The notes beneath the pieces are model-generated. The model worked only from the letters and a program-made list of their open reading frames with translations, was not told where the DNA came from and did not search any database. The position numbers and the translations under genes are program-made. A stretch of 64,000 nt of DNA from Rhizobacter terrae (GTDB lineage Bacteria; Pseudomonadota; Gammaproteobacteria; Burkholderiales; Burkholderiaceae_C): contig NZ_QUSW01000011.1 in assembly GCF_003852895.1 (NCBI RefSeq), positions 62,001-126,000 on the forward strand, read 5' to 3'. Of the stretch, positions 35,501-43,397 are shown piece after piece. Position 1 is the stretch's first letter, and every line of letters starts with the position of its first letter.

Positions 35501-38496
35501 TCCTGCTCGTAGTGGCCGACCATCAAGGGCTGCGTCACCTGGCGCAGGTCCATGGCGCGCACGCGCACGCCCAGCACGTCCTGGCGGCGGGCGCGCGAAC
35601 GCACCCGCTTGCCGGCGCCGAAGAGGCCGGCCGCGGCTTCGCTGTCGGTGGGGTAGGGCGTGGGGCCGGCGTCGTAGGAGGCCACGGTGGGCGCGGCATC
35701 GGCGCCGCGCACCGCGGGTGGCGTGGTCATCAGCTGCCCGCCTTCCCCGTGGTCCACCAGGCTGGCGATGGACTCGAAGTATTCCTCGGTGTCGGCCAGC
35801 GCGCCGTGTTCCGCCGGCATGTAGAAGAACTGGCCGATGCCGTCGATGCGGCCCGAATCCCAGGTGACGGATCCGTCGCCGTGCGGCGTGCCGAGCATCT
35901 TCCATCGGTCGCCTTCGCGCACGACGCCACAAGGCGTCTTGGCCGCGCAGCCGAAGACGTAGGCCACCTTCTTCTCATGCTTGGTGGGCAGCGCGGGCGG
36001 CACGCGCCGGTCCTGCAGCCACAGCCACTGGCCCTGCTTGAGCATTGCGGCCGAGGGCAGCGCGCCGATGCCGTCGCCGAACCAGAAGTCGCGCATGTCC
36101 TTCTTGAAGCTGCCCCAGGTGGCGGGCTCGAAGTATTCCGGCGTGCTGTCGTTGCCCGTGTCCTTGAAGCCCGGCTTGGGCAGCAGCTGCAAGGCGCCGG
36201 GGAAGCTGGCGATGATGTCCACCACCTCCTGCAGGTCGTGCGCGGTGTCCAGGATGCCCAGCTTGCGCACGGTCTCGGACTTGCCGATCAGCGCCTCCAC
36301 CATCAGGTGCGAGCCTTGGTGGGGCGTGCCCAGCATCACCAGCCGCGCTCCGTCGCGGCCCATCACTTCATCCCAGAGCTCGGGGTATTTGTGGATCAGC
36401 GCGCGCACCACCAACCCGCCCATGCTGTGGGCCAGCAGGCGCACCGGCTGCATCGGCGCCTTGGTGGCGTCCAGCTGCTGGCGCAGCACGGCGGCGAGCC
36501 GGTCGGCCAGCACGTCCATCGGCTGGCGCCAGTCGTAGGGGAAGGGCACGACGCGCTGGCTGCCTTCGAGGTACTTCTGCAGGTCGCCGTAGAACTGCGC
36601 GAAGAGGGCTTCGGCTTCCACCGTGTCCTTCTTGCTGCCCACGGTCTGCAGCTTGGCCAGCCCGCCCACGGCCAGCGAGGCGATGTTGAACCACACCCGT
36701 TCGCGGCCCGCCAGGCGCAGGTGCGTGCCCATGATGCCCGGCAGCAGAATGGTGACCGGCATGGGCGCGGTGGGCGGCAGCGCGCCGCGTGCACGCACGG
36801 GCGCGGCGACGCTGTCGTCCACGCCGCGCAGAGGCCGGAAGGCTTCCACCGAGTCGACCGAAGGCTCCAGCAGCCAGCTGCGCAATGCATTGCGCGTCGC
36901 ATCGTTGGTGAAGTAGCGGAAGTGGTTGACCTCCGGCCCCTGGTCGAAGAGCACGCGGGTGGTTTCGGGCCGCGCGATGCCGGCGGTCATGGCATCGGTG
37001 TCGACCACCAGGTCGTTGTCGACATTGCCGAAGAAGGTGAAGTCGGTGAACAGCACGCCCAGCCGCTTGAGCCAGCCGCCGCCCTCGATGTCACCGCTGA
37101 TGACCGCCAGCTTGATGCCGTCCTGCGGCGTCGCGCGGGCGAGGAAGCGCGCCATCGGCGAACCCGGCAGCATCGCCTCGATGCCCGGCACGAGGTTGGG
37201 CTTGGTGCGGTTCTTCGCGACCTCCAGCACCACGCGCTTGAAGGCCGAGTAGATGGGGTTTCCCTTGAACGCCGGCACCCAGCCCATGAGCGACAGCAGC
37301 GACGACAGGAACACATCGAAGTTGCCGCTGGCCAGCCGCGTGCCCCGCGCAGGCGAGGCCACGCGTACGTAGCGCTCGACGCGGATCTTCTTGCGAGCCA
37401 GTTCCGCCGCCAGCTCGTGCAGGGCGCTGCGTTGCTCGGCGTAGGCGCGGGTCAGCTCGGTGCGCAGGCGTTCGCGCTCGGCGGGGTCGGCTTCGCCCAG
37501 CTGGGCGTTGTCCAGCGCGTAGCCGTCGATCAGGTCATCGAAGTGATCGAGGCACATCAGGTCGCCGACCAGCCCGCCGCGCGAGTGGGTGACGATGTGC
37601 AGCTTGGCGCCTTCGGGCAGTGCGCGTGCCAGCTGCAGCGCGTTTTCGGCCGGACTCTCCGACAGCGTCCGGTGCTCGAAGGCCAGCACCCGGTCGCCGT
37701 AGCGGTCCTCGAAGTTGCGCCAATAGGCCGGTGATGCGCCTTGCAGCGCATCGAAGCTTCCGCTGGTGCTGGAGCCGGTGCCATGGATCATCACCAGGAA
37801 GGGCCCGGCAGGTGCCAGGGCAGCCAGTTGCCGATCGCCGGATTCGAAGCGCTGCACCAGCTCGCCGTTGACCCAGCGGTACAGGCCGGGCTCACGCTTG
37901 AGCCGGCTTTCGATGGCCCACATCAGCGCCTTGGTGCCCAGCCAGCTCACGCCCAGCTCGGCGTACTGCTCGATCTTGTCTTCCGCCTTCTGCCCCAGCC
38001 ATTCGCAGGCCTTGCGCTTGGCCGCGTCGATGATGGGGTCGGCGGCATGGCCGACGGTCACGGTGTAGATCTGCGAGACGATGGAGTTCAGGCCCTCGGC
38101 CATCGCATCGCCCAGTGCGCCTCGCATGGACGCGCCGCGTTCGCGCAAGGCGGTGTCGAAGACGATGGCGCCATCGGCATCGATGGCATTGGGATCGACC
38201 CGCTTCAGGGTGTCGCGCAGGTTCTGCGCATGGGTGATGACGGTGACGCCCTCGGGGAGTTCCATGACCACCACCTGGTTGGCGGTGGACGGCACGTCGC
38301 GAGGCACGTGGCCGGCCTCGCTGGAACGTGCGCTGGTGGAGAGGTCGTAGGCCCGGTCCACCTTGAGCAGGCCGCGCGGCAGGAAGGGATCGTCCTGTGC
38401 GACGGTGGCCGATCGCTGGCTGCTTTCGAAGACACGAGGCAGGCGCTCCGGCGGCAGGGGCGCGCCGCGCAGCTTCAGGGTCACGGGGTCTGCCAT
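32524..38496 (-). CDS. Giant dual alpha/beta-hydrolase and CHAT caspase-like protease protein
   Basis: A single uninterrupted 1990-residue protein. Domains, approximately: 1-215 unrecognised helical region; 230-560 alpha/beta hydrolase with MIHGTGSS and THSRGG (nucleophile S305); 585-890 second lipase-like hydrolase, ILLPGIMGTHLRLAG and AHSMGG (S691); 980-1200 segment with MVGHYEQDAISGPEALID and HHLGLYAGAIGTAS, a region seen in other large CHAT proteins; 1280-1560 CHAT domain, with the caspase-type dyad H1435 (AGHGMYTDS) and C1478 (FLNCCHLG). The remainder is helical, possibly TPR-like, ending in a Lys/Ala-rich tail. There is no signal peptide. CHAT proteases act in bacterial conflict and cell-death systems; that this one does is inference. 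No partner gene is adjacent. Confidence 0.82.
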   Translation of the reverse strand: MADPVTLKLRGAPLPPERLPRVFESSQRSATVAQDDPFLPRGLLKVDRAYDLSTSARSSEAGHVPRDVPSTANQVVVMELPEGVTVITHAQNLRDTLKRVDPNAIDADGAIVFDTALRERGASMRGALGDAMAEGLNSIVSQIYTVTVGHAADPIIDAAKRKACEWLGQKAEDKIEQYAELGVSWLGTKALMWAIESRLKREPGLYRWVNGELVQRFESGDRQLAALAPAGPFLVMIHGTGSSTSGSFDALQGASPAYWRNFEDRYGDRVLAFEHRTLSESPAENALQLARALPEGAKLHIVTHSRGGLVGDLMCLDHFDDLIDGYALDNAQLGEADPAERERLRTELTRAYAEQRSALHELAAELARKKIRVERYVRVASPARGTRLASGNFDVFLSSLLSLMGWVPAFKGNPIYSAFKRVVLEVAKNRTKPNLVPGIEAMLPGSPMARFLARATPQDGIKLAVISGDIEGGGWLKRLGVLFTDFTFFGNVDNDLVVDTDAMTAGIARPETTRVLFDQGPEVNHFRYFTNDATRNALRSWLLEPSVDSVEAFRPLRGVDDSVAAPVRARGALPPTAPMPVTILLPGIMGTHLRLAGRERVWFNIASLAVGGLAKLQTVGSKKDTVEAEALFAQFYGDLQKYLEGSQRVVPFPYDWRQPMDVLADRLAAVLRQQLDATKAPMQPVRLLAHSMGGLVVRALIHKYPELWDEVMGRDGARLVMLGTPHQGSHLMVEALIGKSETVRKLGILDTAHDLQEVVDIIASFPGALQLLPKPGFKDTGNDSTPEYFEPATWGSFKKDMRDFWFGDGIGALPSAAMLKQGQWLWLQDRRVPPALPTKHEKKVAYVFGCAAKTPCGVVREGDRWKMLGTPHGDGSVTWDSGRIDGIGQFFYMPAEHGALADTEEYFESIASLVDHGEGGQLMTTPPAVRGADAAPTVASYDAGPTPYPTDSEAAAGLFGAGKRVRSRARRQDVLGVRVRAMDLRQVTQPLMVGHYEQDAISGPEALIDKNLVHGELTVRHHLGLYAGAIGTASCVMMHSSAQEKQRGSMRGAVVAGLGKYDGSLTVGSLTEALRTACLRYLVHVMDSGAVAAGTEKAEGVKLASLLIGYNSSANLTIADSVLALIRATVEANQHFAQTTGSKLRIACLEIVEVYLDSAITATYSAREIAQTLNADKRLSCRIVVDPLLHQGEGMRQRLFDGRGGTYWPRLMITDADRKEDDPIVPRPGDAPQARTALADRLHYLYVGQRARAESIVQQRQPGLVETLVERQIMSMAYDPDFSRTLFQLLVPHDFKDAARQMQQMVFVLDGYTANFPWELMLADDQPLATRTAMIRQLSSTKFRTRVNQTMERRAYVVGNPSTAGFFSHWPDSQSHDPDSLDDLPAAEKEATTVTDSLARHGFDVERTIGSHQRAIEVVNRLYKHPYRIVHIAGHGMYTDSTDGRARCGVVLSDGLMITAAEIDAMEVVPDLVFLNCCHLGKIDRAPVAFNKLAYSVARQLIDIGVRAVVVAGWAVEDAAASLFAETFYERLLADNLSFGESVFIARRTTWEQYPASITWGAYQAYGDPGWRVDPRTEVALARLQPAWGGVAPEELLDKLESEKQVIQRSGETISRMEAQRVAERVGQWLAAAPPDWAKRPDLWSAAGDVYGDLGPGYFDKAREQYLRAIAAADYDGKVPLRAIEQLANVETRLGEDSHDPEMVASGIHRLENLVRLTGGVVPGDEPTAAARAERAGSAERSALLGSAYKRKAAVHAIAYLEPQGKAADFDAMRDALQRSSASYEAMASKLEDKIVRPYPTLNWLFLWSLTARPQERRAYLAHVQRCAAAANAAFADDPEAYNSTMVPDAQLLTALLNDSLVDASESSAATLDALVNAYEEALATSFVTPKERDTVVKQIRKMALFHRAYEKRDKVPPLRSVGARIEMLASRLNLVTPPDEEPVRVDDMAMDVATQVAVPPAPRKRAGKAKPVAAAKKATPSRKTARKKK

Positions 38497-38600
38497 GTTG
38501 TCTCCCGGCTGGGCCGCGTTGCTCTTGGGACGCGCGCCAGTACAGCACAGGGGTGGGTGGGGCTCAATCCCCAGGATTGCTGAGTGTCGGGTGGTTCCGC

Positions 38601-38827
38601 GGCAGGCGGCATGGGCCAGGGGCTGCGGCTGTGGCGGTCGGCCTGCGGCCGACTGCGCTGTGCTGCTCGCACCGAGGGGTGCACGGGGAAACTCCCTCCG
38701 CGCCCCTGCGGTGCGCTATGGTCAAACAGTCCCCGTGAGTCAGAAGACGAAGCGTGCTGCGCACGCCACCCCTCGGTGCTGCGCTGCTCGCCGCCACAGA
38801 CGCAGCCCCTGGCCCATGCCGCCTGCC
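38601..38827. repeat. Long inverted repeat, 37-base arms
   Basis: 38601-38637 and 38791-38827 are reverse complements at 36 of 37 positions. A further pair, ACCGAGGGGT at 38671-38680 and ACCCCTCGGT at 38768-38777, nests inside. The spacer is about 150 bases. It encodes nothing recognised; it may be a dispersed intergenic repeat, a mobile-element remnant or a large folded RNA. Confidence 0.65.
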
Positions 38828-38896
38828 GCTCAAGTGGCGTGGGGCTGGCTCGACGAGAAAACCCACGCCTTTGCCCCACCCCAACGGCGTCATCCC

Positions 38897-38931
38897 AAAA
38901 ACAAAAGCGCGCCCCAAGGAGCGCGCTTTTG
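38897..38931 (-). terminator. Intrinsic terminator after the glycine-zipper gene
   Basis: An 11-base-pair stem (38902-38912 with 38921-38931) with an 8-base loop is followed on the minus strand by a run of five Ts (38901-38897). The stem begins 20 bases after the stop codon of the minus-strand gene at 38951-39427. Confidence 0.85.
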
Positions 38932-38950
38932 AAAGGAACGACAGAGAGAC

Positions 38951-39427
38951 TCAGCTCTTCGGTGCAGCTTGAACCGCCGGCGCCCGAGTCACCCGTGTCT
39001 TGCCACCCGTGGTGACGAGGATGACCGGATCGCCAGCCACCAGGTTCTCGTTGCCCTTGGCTTGAACAATGGCGCGCCGTTCGCCATTGCGAAGCTGCAG
39101 CAGGATTTCGACGGCCTCTTCGCGGGTGCTCATGCGCTCGACCGCATTGCCCACGACAGCGCCGGCAACCGCGCCCAGCACGCCCACGACGGCACCTTCG
39201 CGGTGGCCGCCCACCGTGGAGCCGGCGACACCGCCGACCACGCCGCCGGCGGCCGCGCCGACGCCGCTCTGGTTGCCTTCCACCACGACGGGGCGCACCG
39301 ACAGCACCGTCCCGTCCTGCACCTGCGACAGGCGCTGCGCGTCGCCTTTCTGGATCACGTCAGGGCTGGTGGTGGTGCAGGCGGACAGGGCCGCGACGAG
39401 TGAGAGGACGAGTAAAGAGTGTTTCAT
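38951..39427 (-). CDS. Glycine-zipper outer-membrane lipoprotein (SlyB/Pcp-like)
   Basis: A 158-residue protein with a lipoprotein signal; the lipobox is LSAC, cysteine at residue 17. The middle is a Gly/Ala/Val-rich glycine-zipper 2TM segment (GVGAAAGGVVGGVAGSTVGG and GVLGAVAGAVVGNAVE), followed by a small folded domain (VEILLQLRNGERRAIVQA). SlyB/Pcp lipoproteins sit in the outer membrane and help preserve its integrity, often as stress-response proteins. The ATG at 39427 follows GGAG, and a strong terminator lies just downstream. Confidence 0.85.
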   Translation of the reverse strand: MKHSLLVLSLVAALSACTTTSPDVIQKGDAQRLSQVQDGTVLSVRPVVVEGNQSGVGAAAGGVVGGVAGSTVGGHREGAVVGVLGAVAGAVVGNAVERMSTREEAVEILLQLRNGERRAIVQAKGNENLVAGDPVILVTTGGKTRVTRAPAVQAAPKS

Positions 39428-39500
39428 GTTGGCTCCAGGATCAGCGTTCTGCGGAGTCGCACAACGCCTCGTAAGTTCCGAACTTTACCCAGTGGCAACC

Positions 39501-40058
39501 TCAGCCGTGCAACCGGCTGTGCCGGGGCACGCTGGCCAGGAGGAATTCCATCTGGTCGGCCAGGATGCGCCGGCCGCGAAGAATCATGTCCTCGTGCAGG
39601 CTCGGCACGTAGGGCAGGTACATGAGCGACATGTGCGCCTCTTCGGGCAGGCGGTTTCCCTTGCGGCCGTTGCAGCCCCGGCAGGCGGTGATGCAATTCA
39701 TCCAGGTGTCGTGGCCGCCGCGCGAGGTGGGCGTGATGTGCTCGCGGGTCAGGTCGTCGGCGTGGAAGTTGCCGCCGCAGTACGCACAGACGTGGCGGTC
39801 GCGCACGAAAAGCTTGGGGTTGGACAGCGCCGGCGTCTGGCGCCAGGCCCGGCTGGGCACCGCGCCGCGCACGGCGATGATCGGGTGGACCTCGATGCGC
39901 GACTGCAGCCCGGTGGTGCGCTGCATGCCGCCTCGCATGACGTGAAAGGGCGCCCCCAGCGTCCAGGCGACGCCATCGCTGGCATAGATGCAGGCAGCTT
40001 CCTTTGCGGAAATCCAGGATTGAGGCCGGCCGGAAACGTCGAGTTGAAGCACTTCCAC
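39501..40058 (-). CDS. HNH-family endonuclease
   Basis: A 185-residue protein with an HNH nuclease motif: C91-x-x-C94 (CAYCGG), REHITPTSRGG with H107, then CRGCNGRKGN with C126, C129 and N130. The four cysteines bind a structural zinc; the HNH residues bind the catalytic metal. The N-terminal 80 residues are of unknown role. HNH proteins of this size are widespread in bacteria and are often solitary; some act in DNA repair or restriction. GTG at 40056-40058 is used as start because AAGGAG lies 9 bases upstream. It is divergent from the TetR gene, and not adjacent to a methylase or helicase. Confidence 0.82.
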   Translation of the reverse strand: MEVLQLDVSGRPQSWISAKEAACIYASDGVAWTLGAPFHVMRGGMQRTTGLQSRIEVHPIIAVRGAVPSRAWRQTPALSNPKLFVRDRHVCAYCGGNFHADDLTREHITPTSRGGHDTWMNCITACRGCNGRKGNRLPEEAHMSLMYLPYVPSLHEDMILRGRRILADQMEFLLASVPRHSRLHG

Positions 40059-40290
40059 GCGAAAACACTCCTTCCTGGGAGATTAGCCAATCCAGGGGAA
40101 TGACTCAATAGGCGCGAAGCTTGCAGAGGCGCGCCCGCCACGACGTCATCTCGGCGTCGTTTCAACGTGCTTGGATGTGTGTCCGACCCACGGGAAAACC
40201 CGTGACGGATATCGCGATGTTGCGGGGTCTAGGCGCAACAGCCTAGAAAAAGGCTCGCACGGCCACCCCGTCTCCCTCGGAAATCTGCAA

Positions 40291-40310
40291 AATAGAACGA
40301 CCGTTCGATT
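40291..40310. promoter_or_regulatory. Palindromic TetR-type operator candidate
   Basis: AATAGAACG (40291-40299) and CGTTCGATT (40302-40310) form a near-perfect palindrome around AC, with one mismatch. It ends 28 bases before the TetR start codon. Autoregulation by the TetR protein is the simplest reading. Confidence 0.6.
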
Positions 40311-40338
40311 CCGTGGCCCGAGACAACCACCCAACGCC

Positions 40339-41052
40339 GTGTCAGACAGCAACGTATCACCGATCCGCGAATCCGCCGCCCCGCAGCGCACGCTGCTCAA
40401 GGGCCAGCAGACGCGCGCCGCGATCCTCGATGCCGCCCTGGCGCTGGCCGCCAACATGGGGCTGGAGGGATTGTCCATCGGCGCGCTCGCCGAAGTCACG
40501 CAGATGAGCAAGTCGGGCGTCTTCGCCCACTTCGGCTCCCGCGAGGAACTCCAGATCTCCGTCATCCGCGAGTATCACAGCAAGTTCGAGGAAGAAGTGT
40601 TCTTTCCGGCCATGCGTGAAGCCCGCGGCCTGCCTCGCCTGCGTGCGCTGTTCCAGCGCTGGGTGCACCGCGTGTCCATGGAGCTGGACTCGGGCTGCAT
40701 CTACATCAGCGGCGCGGTGGAGTTCGACGACCGTCCCGGCCCCGTGCGCGACGCGCTGGCGGTGATGGTCCTGGCCTGGCAGTCGGCGCTCGAGAAGTCG
40801 GTTCGCATCGCCGTCGACGAAGGCCACCTGCAACAAGACATCGATCCGCTGCAGCTCGTGTTCGAGCTGCACGGCCTCATCCTCGCGCTTCACCACGATG
40901 CGCGATTCCTGCGCAACCCGGGCGCCCTTGAGCGCGTGCGCACCGCATTCGAACGGCTGGTGGGGCACTACGCCACGCCGGTCGGCCAACAGATCCTCCA
41001 TGGCGCGAAGAGCGCTCCCCCTCGGGCAACCCGTGCCAAGGCACGCGGCTGA
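40339..41052 (+). CDS. TetR-family regulator of the beta-oxidation operon
   Basis: A 237-residue TetR regulator. The helix-turn-helix is at about residues 22-65 (AAILDAALALAANMGLEGL, then LAEVTQMSKSGVFAHFGSRE). The C-terminal ligand domain (SGCIYISGAVEFDDRPGPVR) is of the kind seen in TetR proteins next to acyl-CoA metabolism genes. GTG at 40339 is chosen because a palindrome at 40291-40310 lies upstream and would otherwise be inside the gene; the ribosome site is weak, and the ATG further upstream at 40171 is less likely. The acyl-CoA dehydrogenase gene follows 52 bases later, so it probably represses the fatty-acid operon until an acyl-CoA binds. Confidence 0.8.
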   Translation: MSDSNVSPIRESAAPQRTLLKGQQTRAAILDAALALAANMGLEGLSIGALAEVTQMSKSGVFAHFGSREELQISVIREYHSKFEEEVFFPAMREARGLPRLRALFQRWVHRVSMELDSGCIYISGAVEFDDRPGPVRDALAVMVLAWQSALEKSVRIAVDEGHLQQDIDPLQLVFELHGLILALHHDARFLRNPGALERVRTAFERLVGHYATPVGQQILHGAKSAPPRATRAKARG

Positions 41053-41104
41053 CCGGCAGTCCACAACGATTCACGCACCTCGATTCCACTGAAGGAGTTT
41101 CACG

Positions 41105-42895
41105 ATGGCCCAGTACACCCCTCCGCTGCGCGACATGCAATTCGTGCTGCACGAGCTTCTCAACGTCGTGGACGAACTCAAGCAGCTGCCCGCGCATGCC
41201 GATGTCGATGCCGACACCATCAACGCGGTGCTGGAGGAAGGTGGCAAGTTCGCCTCGCAGGTCATCGCCCCGCTGAACCAGATCGGCGACCAGGAAGGCT
41301 GCAAGCTCGACAAGGCCACGCACGAGGTGACCACCGCCAAGGGCTTCAAGGAAGCCTACCTGCAGTACGTCGAAGGCGGCTGGCCCGCGCTGAGCTGCGA
41401 CCCGGCCTTCGGCGGCCAGGGCCTGCCGCACGTGGTGAACCAGTGCATGTACGAGATGATGAACTCGGCCAACCAGGCCTGGACCATGTACCCGGGCCTC
41501 TCGCACGGCGCCTACGAGGCATTGCATGCGCATGGCACCGACGAGCAGAAGAAGCTGTACCTGCCCAAGCTCACCAGCGGCCAGTGGACCGGCACGATGT
41601 GCCTGACCGAGCCGCATTGCGGCACCGACCTCGGCCTGCTGCGCACGAAGGCTGAACCGCAAGCGGACGGCACCTACAAGATCACCGGCAACAAGATCTT
41701 CATCTCCGCCGGCGAGCACGACATGAGCGAGAACATCGTTCACCTGGTGCTGGCCCGCCTGCCGGATGCACCGCAAGGCTCCAAGGGCATTTCGCTCTTC
41801 GTGGTGCCCAAGTACAACGTGACGCCCGAAGGCAAGATCGGCTCGCGCAACGGCATCTACTGCGGCGGCCTGGAGCACAAGATGGGCATCCACGGCAACG
41901 CCACCGCGCAGATGGTGCTCGACGGCGCCGTCGGCACCCTGGTGGGCGAGCCCAACAAGGGCCTGGCCGCGATGTTCGTGATGATGAACGCCGCCCGGCT
42001 GGGCGTGGGCATGCAGGGCCTGGGCCTGACCGAAGTGGCCTACCAGAACGCCGTGGCCTATGCGAAGGACCGCATCCAGATGCGTTCGTTGTCGGGCGTG
42101 AAGGCGGCCGACAAGCCGGCCGACCCCATCATCGTGCACCCCGATGTGCGCAAGATGCTGCTGACCGCCCGCGCCTACGCCGAAGGCGGCCGTGCGCTGT
42201 CAATCTGGACCACGCTGCTGCTGGACAAGGAACTGTCCTCGGAGGACGAGGACGAGCGCAAGGATGCTGCCGACCTCGTGGCCCTGCTGACCCCGATCGT
42301 CAAGGCCTTCCTCACCGACAACGCCTGGATCTCCACCTCGCATTGCATGCAGGTGTTCGGCGGCCACGGCTACATTGCCGAGTGGGGCATGGAGCAGTTC
42401 GTGCGCGACGCCCGCATCAACATGATCTACGAAGGCACCAACACCATCCAGTCGCTGGACCTGCTGGGCCGCAAGGTGCTCGCCGACAACGGCGCCAAGC
42501 TGAAGAAGTTCGGCAAGATCGTTCGCGACTTCGTGGAAGAAGAAGGCACGAACGAAGCCATGCAGGAATTCGTGAACCCGCTGGCCGAGCTGGGCGAGAA
42601 GGTCACCAAGCTGACCACCGAGATCGGCATGAAGGCCTTCCAGAACCCCGACGAAGTGGGCGCTGCGGCTGTTGACTACCTGCGCGTCTGCGGCCACCTG
42701 GTGTTCGGCTACTTCTGGGCCCGCATGGCCAAGATCGCGCTGGCCAAGGTGGACGGCGGCGACCCGTTCTACAAGGCCAAGCTGCACACGGCGCGCTTCT
42801 ACTTCGCCAAGCTGCTGCCCGAGACCGCGACGCTCATCCGCACGGCCCGCGCTGGCGCCAAGCCCATGATGGACGTTGAGGAATCCCTGTTCTGA
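41105..42895 (+). CDS. Acyl-CoA dehydrogenase, long (DmdC/FadE-like) form with C-terminal domain
   Basis: A 596-residue acyl-CoA dehydrogenase. The FAD-contacting MCLTEPHCGTDLGLLRTKAE and the catalytic base E443 in MIYEGTNTIQSLDLLGRKV are visible, followed by the C-terminal domain of the roughly 600-residue subfamily, which includes DmdC. The enzyme makes the first double bond of a fatty acyl-CoA. The start at 41105 has GAAGGAG upstream. It heads the beta-oxidation group after the TetR gene; the next gene is 34 bases on. Chain-length preference is unknown. Confidence 0.9.
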   Translation: MAQYTPPLRDMQFVLHELLNVVDELKQLPAHADVDADTINAVLEEGGKFASQVIAPLNQIGDQEGCKLDKATHEVTTAKGFKEAYLQYVEGGWPALSCDPAFGGQGLPHVVNQCMYEMMNSANQAWTMYPGLSHGAYEALHAHGTDEQKKLYLPKLTSGQWTGTMCLTEPHCGTDLGLLRTKAEPQADGTYKITGNKIFISAGEHDMSENIVHLVLARLPDAPQGSKGISLFVVPKYNVTPEGKIGSRNGIYCGGLEHKMGIHGNATAQMVLDGAVGTLVGEPNKGLAAMFVMMNAARLGVGMQGLGLTEVAYQNAVAYAKDRIQMRSLSGVKAADKPADPIIVHPDVRKMLLTARAYAEGGRALSIWTTLLLDKELSSEDEDERKDAADLVALLTPIVKAFLTDNAWISTSHCMQVFGGHGYIAEWGMEQFVRDARINMIYEGTNTIQSLDLLGRKVLADNGAKLKKFGKIVRDFVEEEGTNEAMQEFVNPLAELGEKVTKLTTEIGMKAFQNPDEVGAAAVDYLRVCGHLVFGYFWARMAKIALAKVDGGDPFYKAKLHTARFYFAKLLPETATLIRTARAGAKPMMDVEESLF

Positions 42896-42929
42896 TGCAA
42901 TGCGCCGATCCGACAACAGGAGGCACAGC

Positions 42930-43361
42930 ATGCTGAAGATCGCGCTCGCAACAGTTGCATTCGTGGCCCACTCGCTGGCGTTCGCCCAGGCGACGCCGGT
43001 GGGCCTGTGGAAGACCATCGACGACGACGGCAAGACCGAGAAGTCGCTGGTGCGCATCAGCGAGACCGCTGGCGTGCTCACGGGCAAGATCGAGAAGATC
43101 CTCGACCCCAGCGCCAAGCCCAACGCCGTGTGTGACGAGTGCAAGGACGAGCGCGCCGGCAAGCCGCTCGTGGGCCTGACCATCCTGCGCAACCTCAAGA
43201 AGGGCGATGAGGAGTGGTACGAAGGCGGCGACGTGACCGACCCGAAGAACGGCAAGGTCTATCGCGCCAAGGTCCGCACGCTCGAAGGCGGCAAGCAGTT
43301 GCAGATGCGCGGCTACATCGGCCCCTTCTACAGAACGCAAACGTGGATTCGGGTCGAGTGA
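42930..43361 (+). CDS. DUF2147 exported protein
   Basis: A 143-residue protein with a signal peptide (cleavage likely after AFA, residue 19), and a DUF2147-type domain with VGLWKTIDDDGKTEKSLVRI, LDPSAKPNAVCDECKDE, and KVRTLEGGKQLQMRGYIG near the end. DUF2147 proteins are small periplasmic proteins of unknown function, possibly lipocalin-like. AGGAGG precedes the ATG at 42930. The gene sits between the acyl-CoA dehydrogenase and the FadB-type gene, an unusual place for a periplasmic protein, and suggests a role with lipids or envelope. That role is inference. Confidence 0.82.
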   Translation: MLKIALATVAFVAHSLAFAQATPVGLWKTIDDDGKTEKSLVRISETAGVLTGKIEKILDPSAKPNAVCDECKDERAGKPLVGLTILRNLKKGDEEWYEGGDVTDPKNGKVYRAKVRTLEGGKQLQMRGYIGPFYRTQTWIRVE

Positions 43362-43397
43362 CCCGAAAGCCTTCATAAATTCAACCAAGGAAAGACC

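Larger units (their letters stand above)
38497..38950. other. Non-coding interval upstream of the CHAT gene
   Basis: 454 bases between the CHAT gene start and the glycine-zipper gene end. It holds a long inverted repeat (38601-38827) and a terminator (38897-38931). The short reading frames here look like by-products of GC-rich repeats and have no ribosome sites that I find convincing. The promoter of the CHAT gene should lie at its left side. Confidence 0.6.

Noticed and set aside
34369-37734. A 1121-codon open frame on the plus strand inside the CHAT gene
   Set aside because: It is antisense to a gene with clear domains, rich in His, Arg, Gly and Val without motifs, and is a by-product of high GC content.
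38584-39015. Short open frames on both strands of the gene-free interval
   Set aside because: They follow the arms of the inverted repeat and lack convincing ribosome sites.
39501-40058. Part of a restriction or defence island with the CHAT gene
   Set aside because: The HNH gene is separated from the CHAT gene by a lipoprotein gene and terminator, and there is no methylase, helicase or integrase nearby.
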